Of a DNA stretch of 12,160 nt, positions 1-4,611 are shown in pieces. The DNA comes from Fervidobacterium sp. UBA5837. Its GTDB lineage: Bacteria > Thermotogota > Thermotogae > Thermotogales > Fervidobacteriaceae. The notes below the pieces were generated by a model. That model saw nothing but the letters and a program-made list of their open reading frames with translations, did not search any database and was not told the DNA's origin. A program made the position numbers and the translations under genes. Position 1 is the stretch's first letter; every line of letters begins with the position of its first letter. Location of the stretch: contig DJGV01000013.1 of assembly GCA_002432805.1 (NCBI GenBank), positions 16,576 to 28,735 on the forward strand, given 5' to 3'.

Positions 1-273
1 ATCATCTTCCTCTTCGAGAGCAGCACCTTCTAATAAAGGAAGGAGTGTTCTGAGAGGAACGGATATAGGACTCACGCCTGCCTCGTTCAACATCTGCTGG
101 GCTTTTGCTAACATCTTAAGTTGGTTGCCAAATCGATAGATTCTAACCTTGTCCTGAAGAAGTAAACCAACTTCTTCTGCTGCGGGCCCTGCGATTTTGC
201 CCAAGAATTCCTTTGCAGCCTCAGCAGCCGCAGGGATGCCTGACTTGGCTAATTCTGTTCCGATAAGTTTCAT
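1..273 (-). CDS. Abi-alpha / DUF4393-like protein, N-terminal part (runs off left edge)
   Basis: The first 91 codons of a minus-strand gene are present; the rest lies beyond base 1. The translation starts MKLIGTELAKSGIP. It has an alanine-rich helix, then a segment containing LLQDKVRIYRFGNQLK, then PVPLRTLLPLLEGAALEEEDD-like sequence (here SVPLRTLLPLLEGA followed by an acidic LEEEDD run). This order (helix, KVRxxRxxNQ, VPL..LLPLLEGA.LEE) matches what I remember of the Abi-alpha (DUF4393) family, a phage-defence or abortive-infection associated family of unknown biochemical activity. The ATG at 273 is chosen because GGGAGG lies nine bases upstream and because its first base is the last base of the preceding ORF's stop (TAATG), a coupled junction. 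Family assignment is from memory of the motif pattern; function is unproven. Confidence 0.72.
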   Translation of the reverse strand, partial: MKLIGTELAKSGIPAAAEAAKEFLGKIAGPAAEEVGLLLQDKVRIYRFGNQLKMLAKAQQMLNEAGVSPISVPLRTLLPLLEGAALEEEDD

Positions 274-407
274 TACTTACAACCTCCCATCTGATGTCGC
301 ATAACTTGTTCATATACGACAGTTTTGTCATATCTCCACAAACTGGCTTTATATCCGACCTTTATGTCGGATATACTTACACTTGGTAAACTTTTATTTC
401 TTACCAT
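273..407 (-). CDS. small hypothetical protein (44 aa) coupled to the Abi-alpha gene
   Basis: A 44-residue ORF starting MVRNKSLPSVSISDIKVGYK and ending HQMGGCK. It has a near-ideal ribosome binding site (GAGGAGGTGA, four bases before the ATG), and its TAA overlaps the ATG of the Abi-alpha gene by one base. Its first 14 bases overlap, in another frame, the end of the tyrosine recombinase remnant. I do not recognise the protein. It is basic and mixed polar with no obvious membrane segment. The strong SD and stop-start overlap favour a translated ORF. Against this, the SD also encodes recombinase residues, and the ORF could simply be a leader that couples translation into the Abi-alpha gene. Confidence 0.5.
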   Translation of the reverse strand: MVRNKSLPSVSISDIKVGYKASLWRYDKTVVYEQVMRHQMGGCK

Positions 408-513
408 CTTTCACCTCCTCTAATATTATAGAATCAAATGGATTTTTTATTTTGCTTAAATCTTTATCACTTATATGAGTATATATCTCTGTTGTTTTAC
501 TACTCTTTCCCAA
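394..513 (-). pseudogene. tyrosine recombinase (XerC/D-type phage integrase) C-terminal remnant
   Basis: In one frame this reads LGKSSKTTEIYTHISDKDLS followed by KIKNPFDSIILEEVKDGKK and a stop at 394. This is the C-terminal end of a tyrosine recombinase. It contains the region after the LGH box (LGK here, the catalytic His apparently lost or changed) and the catalytic tyrosine in TTEIYTH, followed by the usual KIKNPxDSI tail. No upstream recombinase domain (Arg boxes, core-binding domain) is present. The frame closes with TAA just before the LGK segment, and the DNA upstream belongs to a different short ORF. It is a non-functional fossil of a mobile element or integration module. Confidence 0.8.
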
Positions 514-628
514 TTTCTCTTAGCAGACTCCAAATCTGAATCCCATTGAAGTAATGGGATTTCAAGTAGTATTCTGTTACAATTTGCTTTATTGTCTCTG
601 TCATTTTTTGGTCTTTCTCTTCATTCAT
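500..628 (-). pseudogene. truncated N-terminal ORF, unknown protein (42 aa)
   Basis: The ORF starts MNEEKDQKMTETIKQIVTEY and ends SLLREIGKE. A GGGGGAGC ribosome binding site lies just before the ATG at 628; an in-frame ATG at 682 has no comparable SD and is less likely. The sequence looks like the helical N-terminus of a larger protein: charged start, then IKQIVxEYYLKS, then FNGIQIWSLLREIG. It stops abruptly where recombinase-tail sequence (394-513) begins in another frame. I read it as the front of a gene truncated by a recombination junction near 505-530. Alternatively, the HYFNGIQIWSLLREI stretch could be the degraded continuation of the recombinase itself (compare the THLLENGxDLRxIQELLG pattern), with frameshifts. 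Product not recognised. Confidence 0.4.
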
Positions 629-672
629 TAAAGCTCCCCCACATGTTTTTGATCTTAGTCTTGACCAAGGTA

Positions 673-762
673 TTGCACACAACGTTTACGGATAAAAGAA
701 GTCGCCGAAGGGTAATTTGTGGAAATCTTTGATTTCCCTTTTATCCGCTGTTATACGCAGTG
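673..762 (-). repeat. folded inverted repeat resembling an integron attC site
   Basis: Perfect 10-base arms CGGATAAAAG (689-698) and CTTTTATCCG (738-747) enclose a second small hairpin, GGAAATC-TTT-GATTTCC (721-737). On the minus strand the outer ends read GCGTATAAC and GTTGTGTGC. These approximate the R'' (xxxxAAC) and R' (GTTxxxx) simple sites of integron attC elements, in the orientation expected if the upstream ORF (the res remnant) were the cassette. The spacing between arms and simple sites is asymmetric (2 versus 5 bases), and I see no integrase gene of integron type here, so it may be another stem-loop or a terminator-like structure. Confidence 0.35.
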
Positions 763-806
763 CCGTGCTGAATTTTCTAATGATTATCTTTTTTATTTTT
801 TGCAAT

Positions 807-1500
807 TTACTCCAAAATTTTATTTTCTAAAGCTTCTTCAAATTCTTTCTTTAATTTCTCGTTGTAAAAAGGCAAGGCTATAAGTTTAAAATCTTTGTTT
901 TTTAACTTCAAATCTGTCTCTGCCTTGTTTTCTAATTCAAGCAAAAACTTCTGCTTCCAACCTTCTTTAGAATTCTCAAATCTCCCTTGTTTATCTTTAA
1001 ACTGATTCCCTTTCGGTTCAATAAAAATCTGGTAAATGCTGATACCTTTATTCCTTTTCTTTAAAATCATTATGAAGTCCGGCTCAAATGGTCTTCCCTC
1101 ATCAAAATCAAATACTTGAAAAAATTTTTCATTGCGGAGTAAAGCTATATCCGAATATCTTGTCTTAAGTCTTTCTATAAATCCATCAATAAAACTGATA
1201 AATTTTTGTTCCTCATCTGTGCCATAAAATTCATTCTGGGCATACCAATCTTTTTCGGCTAAATTAACATCTTTCAATTCTTTGTTTTTAACTTCGTCAA
1301 TGTCTATTTGATCTTCTTATCTTTAAAAACCTGTTGCAACATTCTAGCTTTAAACAGAGTTGTTCCCACAAATTCTGAAGTATTATTTCCGATAGCTCAA
1401 ACTTTGGATTGAGATTGTGGACTATTTCATCGCTTATTCGGGAAGTAAAATAATTCTCTCCGTGTGCCTCTTTTAATGAATTAAAAGTTTCGTAAAGCAT
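807..1500 (-). pseudogene. res: type III restriction enzyme (Res) remnant: both ends kept, helicase core deleted
   Basis: The start is MLYETFNSLKEAHGENYFTS, followed by RISDEIVHNLNPKFEL (1500 to about 1395), the N-terminus of a type III Res subunit just before its usual REYQ helicase motif. The reading then jumps to a second frame (GNNTSEFVGTTLFKARM, about 1392-1310) and a third (DIDEVKNKELKDVNLAEKDW to the stop at 807), which together are the Res C-terminus. The C-terminal part keeps a PD-(D/E)xK endonuclease signature: PD in FEPDF and ExK in FIEPKG, residues 66-67 and 87-89 of the 156-residue ORF that opens at 1277. The whole SF2 helicase region (usually several hundred residues) is missing at about 1388-1395, and at least one frameshift follows at about 1317. 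The ATG at 1500 lies two bases after the stop of the HEPN gene upstream, so res was the last gene of the mod-HEPN-res operon. The gene cannot make an active ATP-dependent restriction enzyme. Confidence 0.85.
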
Positions 1501-1502
1501 AG

Positions 1503-2192
1503 TTAGAATTTCTTTATAATGTCAGTAATAATTTTTTCTAATTGATAATAATCTTCGTAATAATCGACATAAGCATCAAACGCTCTTTCAGTGTGAGGCA
1601 AATGAATACTGATTTCTAAAGAAGAATTTGTAGAACCTAAACCCCATATTAATGGATGTATTTGCAGGTTCAGTCCATAGGGATTATAATTATGTTCAAT
1701 TAGTTTGTTTCTCGTTTCGGTAAATTTTGCTAAAAATTTCCAATCATTATGGTTCTCATCAATGAGTTTTAGTATTTTCAATAAATCAATACATTTTTTA
1801 CCATGGTGATACATCCCATATAAACTAACCCCGGCTAGCTCACTAAGATGTAACAATTCCAATTTATCTCCATAAACATTAATGATGTATGCCACTTTAT
1901 TAAGTCTTAATTGTTCAAAACTGAAATAGAAGAGCCTAAATGAATCGTATAAGAAACGATAATTTTGTCTTTCCTCATTCCAATTATTACCAAACGATTT
2001 CCATTTATTGTTCCAATTATCTTCAAGCTCGCTTAAATTAACTTGTTGCTCCTGGTCGTTTTGAAATCTACCAAAAAAGTATCTGTCTGAAACAAAATGG
2101 TATTCGTCTCCAAAAATTGTTTGACGAGATACATTATCCTCTACTCTAACAATTGTTGTCAGTTCTATTAATTTTTCAATATCAGGATTCAT
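1503..2192 (-). CDS. HEPN-motif protein B (229 aa) embedded in a type III R-M locus
   Basis: Intact 229-residue, mostly helical protein of unrecognised specific family. The notable motif is ETRNKLIEHNY, with Arg161, Asn162 and His167. This fits the RNxxxxH (Rx4-6H) active-site pattern of HEPN ribonucleases found in toxins, Abi systems and anticodon nucleases. It lies in the C-terminal half after helices rich in aromatic residues (FRLFYFSFEQLRL, and LHLSELAGVSLYGMYHHGKK). The ATG at 2192 overlaps the end of the upstream mod remnant by 11 bases, with a G-rich stretch (AAAAGGGGGGATAGGG) serving as SD. Its TAA is two bases before the res ATG. The coupling on both sides says it was an integral third gene of the R-M operon, perhaps a back-up toxin triggered when restriction fails, as PrrC is for EcoprrI. 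That role is inference. Confidence 0.7.
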   Translation of the reverse strand: MNPDIEKLIELTTIVRVEDNVSRQTIFGDEYHFVSDRYFFGRFQNDQEQQVNLSELEDNWNNKWKSFGNNWNEERQNYRFLYDSFRLFYFSFEQLRLNKVAYIINVYGDKLELLHLSELAGVSLYGMYHHGKKCIDLLKILKLIDENHNDWKFLAKFTETRNKLIEHNYNPYGLNLQIHPLIWGLGSTNSSLEISIHLPHTERAFDAYVDYYEDYYQLEKIITDIIKKF

Positions 2193-2431
2193 AAAATTCC
2201 CTATCCCCCCTTTTATCCTCCTCGCTTACTCCATACTCCTCCTCATCAATCTCGCTGTAATTGACATAGAGATGGTTTTTATCCAAACACTCAAGCAAAA
2301 ATCTTTTTTGATTTTCAATAGATAAATCTCCAAAATCTTTAGTTCATCTTTTGTTTTTGCTCTCTTTATTTTCTCCACAAAATTTTCATTCCACATGAGT
2401 CTTTAATTGAATTAAAAGTTTCGTAGAGCAT
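2182..2431 (-). pseudogene. chimeric remnant: res start fused to a type III mod C-terminus
   Basis: Starting at ATG 2431, four bases after the HEPN-A stop, the sequence reads MLYETFNSIKDS, the same start as the res remnant at 1500. Within about 12 codons it switches, in another frame, to WNENFVEKIKRAKTKDELK, which belongs to the C-terminal region of type III methylases. After a further frameshift it gives the mod tail ending in YVNYSEIDEEEYGVSEEDKR, then REFYES and a stop at 2182 inside the next HEPN gene. So res copy 1 and mod copy 2 have been joined by a deletion that removed nearly all of both. The mod portion is a near-identical direct repeat of 3208-3366. Nothing here can be functional, but the end may still help start translation of the downstream HEPN gene. 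Confidence 0.8.
2235..2393. repeat. 159-bp direct repeat, copy 1 (mod C-terminus)
   Basis: Aligns without gaps to 3208-3366 (offset 973). I count about nine mismatches by eye, roughly 94 percent identity. Both copies encode the same piece of a type III mod C-terminus and share the same frame-breaking junction between KTKDELK and the segment reading LSIEDQKRF (copy 2) or LSIENQKRF (copy 1). Confidence 0.9.
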
Positions 2432-2435
2432 AATC

Positions 2436-3158
2436 TTAAAAAACGGTTTTTGTTATTTTTTCTACTCCATCTATTAATTCTTTTATATCCTCTTTTGTTG
2501 GTTCTTCCTTCTTTTTGTGGTCGCATAAATTTCTTAAATCTGCTAAGTGTTGAATAAAGCGCCAATCAGGTATCTCAATTACATTATTATCTTTGAGAAG
2601 TTGACTCAAGTCATTAATGGTTGGTTTCTCCTTGTCAGTTTTTATTTTGTGATTTTCGCATACTTGGGCCAAATGTTCTTCTAGTACCACACCAGCCACT
2701 GCACCTGCTCCTCGAGTAAAACCTTTCTTGTTTAATTCCCTAGCGGCATCAAGTTCAGAATTAAATAAGTCAGCCTGGACCAATTGTTTAATGTCAAAGA
2801 GAGAGCTTTCGAATCTTCTTTCTGCGGCTTTTACTATTCCTAATTGATTTTCAAATAATAACATCGTTTCTTGGACGTTATCTTTTATTAGAGAATAACC
2901 TTGATAATTTATACACTTTTTTAAACATTTTTCTCCTTTTTGATAATAATATTTTTCAAAATCTTCGTCTCTATCAGGTAAAACAATTTTTATCAAAGAT
3001 AAAGATTCAGAATACCAGATTTCATATCCTTCCCTAAACTTAATTAGAGCTTTATTTAGATCTTTATTGGTTCTCAAAATAGACAATAATTTCTCTCCTT
3101 TTTTAATAAGATTGTTTATATCTTTTTTATATTTATCTAAATTAGAAATCATGGTCAT
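2436..3158 (-). CDS. HEPN-motif protein A (240 aa) embedded in a type III R-M locus
   Basis: Intact 240-residue helical protein. The C-terminal third has the layout of a compact HEPN domain: helix LDAARELNKKGFTRGAGAVA, then VVLEEHLAQVCENHKIK, then HLADLRNLCDHKKKEEPTKE. The last carries Arg209, Asn210 and His214, fitting the Rx4-6H motif of HEPN ribonucleases, and the conserved RN is present. The N-terminal 130 residues are charged helices, possibly coiled. The ATG at 3158 shares ATGA with the stop of the upstream mod fragment, with AGGAGG ten bases before it, so it was coupled to mod. Four bases after its stop comes the MLYETFN start of res. It has no evident sequence similarity to the HEPN protein at 1503-2192 beyond the RN...H motif. 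Specific family not named; nuclease activity is inferred from the motif only. Confidence 0.72.
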   Translation of the reverse strand: MTMISNLDKYKKDINNLIKKGEKLLSILRTNKDLNKALIKFREGYEIWYSESLSLIKIVLPDRDEDFEKYYYQKGEKCLKKCINYQGYSLIKDNVQETMLLFENQLGIVKAAERRFESSLFDIKQLVQADLFNSELDAARELNKKGFTRGAGAVAGVVLEEHLAQVCENHKIKTDKEKPTINDLSQLLKDNNVIEIPDWRFIQHLADLRNLCDHKKKEEPTKEDIKELIDGVEKITKTVF

Positions 3159-3636
3159 TGAGAATAAACCTCCTTATTTAATTTTTTATCCCTTTCACTT
3201 ACATTATATTCCTCCTCATCAATCTCGCTGTAATTGACATAGAGATGGTTTTTATCTAAACATTCAAGCAAAAATCTTTTTTGGTCTTCAATTGATAAAT
3301 CTTCAAAATCTTTAGTTCATCTTTTGTTTTTGCTATCTTTATTTTCTCCACAAAATTTTGGTTCCATTTTTGAAGTTCTAAATAGACGAAATCACCGCCA
3401 CCTTTCCATCCGACTGATTTTGAAATACCGGGTTGGTCGCCTTTTAACACTTTTTTCAATCTATCAAATTGTTTGTTTATTTGTTCATCTATTTGTTCGA
3501 CAGAAATCCATTGTCTTTTAAGTTTGTGCGCTACTGATGCAGTTGTGCCTGTTCCACTGAAAAAATCTAATATAATATCACCTTCTTTTGTATGAGCTTC
3601 TACTATTCTTTTAATTAAAGCCTCATTTTTTGGCCC
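3155..3636 (-). pseudogene. mod: type III DNA methyltransferase (Mod) C-terminal remnant
   Basis: The open frame from 3636 reads PKNEALIKRIVEAHTKEGD, then IILDFFSGTGTTASVAHKL, then LKRQWISVEQIDEQ and GDQPGISKSVGWKGGGDF. These are the AdoMet-binding motif I (DFFSGTGTTA) and the downstream GISKSV.WKGGGDF signature of type III (beta-class N6-adenine) Mod subunits. The frame closes at 3256 after a break following KTKDELK. The true C-terminus, LSIEDQKRFLLECLDKNHLY followed by VNYSEIDEEEYNVSERDKKL, continues in another frame to a TGA at 3155 that overlaps the HEPN-A start. The N-terminal half with the catalytic DPPY motif is absent: a stop sits directly upstream of 3636 and unrelated sequence follows. 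The DNA at the break probably lost some 20-30 codons compared with intact Mod proteins, as judged from memory of the family. Confidence 0.85.
3208..3366. repeat. 159-bp direct repeat, copy 2 (mod C-terminus)
   Basis: Partner of 2235-2393. The longest identical run covers the bases coding for CLDKNHLYVNYSEIDEEE. Recombination between the two copies would delete the HEPN-A gene cleanly. Confidence 0.9.
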
Positions 3637-3821
3637 TTAAAGTCACCGACTTTTTCCTTGCTAAAACTTACAATAGCAATTGAGTGTAATTGGTCTAAAT
3701 GACTACAGTTCCACGTATCTTCGTATGGATACCCCCGCCTTCCGGCTTGAAACATCTCTTCTAACATATGTAATCTGCACTCTTTTGAGCTGATTATAAA
3801 AACTCCTCTATTCTTTAACAT
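3615..3821 (-). pseudogene. unrecognised C-terminal fragment, joined to mod by a frameshift
   Basis: The frame reads MLKNRGVFIISSKECRLHML, then EEMFQAGRRGYPYEDTWNCS, then HLDQLHSIAIVSFSKEKVGDFKG, and ends seven codons after entering mod sequence in the wrong frame. The LKNRGVFIISS start resembles the strand after the VLKxGGxxxI turn of Rossmann-type methyltransferases, but this is weak and I do not name a family. Restoring one base near 3634-3640 would join VGDFKG to PKNEALIKRI in one frame, so it could be part of a once continuous, unusual methylase. It could equally be an unrelated gene end brought in by deletion. There is no good SD at the ATG, and the transposase remnant overlaps its start. 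Confidence 0.3.
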
Positions 3822-4279
3822 ATTCTTGCATCCTAATAATTATTGTAACTATCTTTTTGTTTTTTTCCAAGGCTTTGTATAGGTTGCATAGATATGATAC
3901 TCTTAATAATATTTTAGCAAATAATTTGATTAATGTCAAATTGTTTAACATTTTATGATGTTTTTCTGTATGGTACCATAAAAGATAATTCATAAATCTT
4001 CTGTTAAATTCTGTCAATGTCTCCTGCTAAGAGATTAAGATGGAGATCTATGAACTCCTCTTGCAAGGTTCTGTTTGCTCTTTCAACAAATGGTTTATCC
4101 TTGGACATCTTGGGTAAATGAAGTTATGTTTAAGATTTCTTTTCTTAAGATATTCATCAAGCAGACCTTGGAGTCTAAGAATAAGCACTGAATCTATTGT
4201 TACTACCGTTGTCATAAGGATAGGCATGAAGTTTTTTGTTTTCTGGGTAGATTTTAAGGGTAAAAGGAGTTATATATGT
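3808..4279 (-). pseudogene. DDE (rve-type) insertion-sequence transposase remnant
   Basis: Pieces of an integrase-core transposase lie in successive frames. They are: YPYDNGSN (the DNGS aspartate block) near 4220; GLLDEYLKKRNLKHNFIYPR; KPFVERANRTLQEEFIDLHL then NLLAGD (4040-4100), with the conserved glutamate block VERANRTLQEE; and TEFNRRFMNYLLWYHTEKHH then KMLNNLT (3808-4017), the usual YLLWYNTxRPHxxLxNLTP ending. At least three frameshifts or stops separate them, and the N-terminal helix-turn-helix region is absent. The type is IS3/IS481-like; I cannot fix the family or see clear terminal inverted repeats. It is an old, dead insertion marking the edge of the degraded region. Confidence 0.8.
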
Positions 4280-4398
4280 TAAGGTTTTATAAAAATGACT
4301 GGGGTATAAGATATCTTTCATGGATATCTTAGTAGGGCAATACAGTTAAGGAATTATAGGCTGTCCGAACTTTTTTCTGAACTTCAGATCCAAAATAC
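4280..4398. other. non-coding stretch between IS remnant and tRNA promoter
   Basis: No credible ORF is seen. The only structure noted is a short perfect palindrome, AAGATATC-TTTCATG-GATATCTT (4308-4330). It may belong to the end of the decayed insertion sequence, but no matching copy is seen at the other side. Confidence 0.4.
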
Positions 4399-4427
4399 TT
4401 GAAAAGTTTGAAAGATCGTGTTAGAAT
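4399..4427 (+). promoter_or_regulatory. sigma-70-type promoter of the tRNA-Val gene
   Basis: TTGAAA (4399-4404) and TAGAAT (4422-4427) are separated by exactly 17 bases. The expected start of transcription is near 4434, about 20 bases before the mature tRNA 5' end, a normal short leader. Confidence 0.7.
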
Positions 4428-4455
4428 AATTGAGGCTTCGTTAAGTCGCTTTAGC

Positions 4456-4530
4456 GGGTGTGTAGCTCAGTGGGAGAGCACTTCCCTCACGAGGAAGGGG
4501 CCGTAGGTTCAATCCCTACCACACCCACCA
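4456..4530 (+). tRNA. tRNA-Val, anticodon CAC
   Basis: A complete 75-base cloverleaf. The acceptor stem is GGGTGTG/CACACCC, the D arm GCTC/GAGC, and the anticodon stem CTTCC/GGAAG with loop CTCACGA (anticodon CAC, reading GUG valine codons). The variable loop is GGGCC, the T arm GTAGG/CCTAC with loop TTCAATC, the discriminator A, and CCA is encoded. It is the only plus-strand gene found and stands between the decayed island and the intact operon. Confidence 0.97.
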
Positions 4531-4563
4531 ATCGTTTATGTGTATAAAGGAACTGGAAATATA

Positions 4564-4603
4564 AAAAGATCGGGTTTCGATATTCGCCGAAACCCGATCT
4601 TTT
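4564..4603. terminator. strong, probably bidirectional intrinsic terminator
   Basis: Perfect 16-base stem AAAAGATCGGGTTTCG (4564-4579) with CGAAACCCGATCTTTT (4588-4603) and an eight-base loop. The plus strand continues TTTTGTTTTATC and the minus strand TTTTTATATTT. It lies between the convergent tRNA gene and the end of the minus-strand operon (stop at 4612), so it can end both transcripts. Confidence 0.93.
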
Positions 4604-4611
4604 GTTTTATC

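Noticed and set aside
351..374. Perfect inverted repeat ATATCCGAC-CTTTAT-GTCGGATAT, with weaker similar half-sites near 311-334, possible operator.
   Set aside because: It lies inside the 44-codon ORF, has no matching promoter elements beside it, and the other half-sites do not pair well. It may be chance in AT-rich coding DNA.
2235..3366. Repeats in the left region as a possible CRISPR array.
   Set aside because: There are only two copies, 159 bases long, 973 bases apart, coding for a methylase tail; there is no short regular repeat-spacer pattern anywhere in the window.
4456..4530. tRNA-Val as the attachment site of the recombinase whose tail is at 394-513.
   Set aside because: The island is on the 5' side of the tRNA, and I see no duplicate of the tRNA 3' end in the window.
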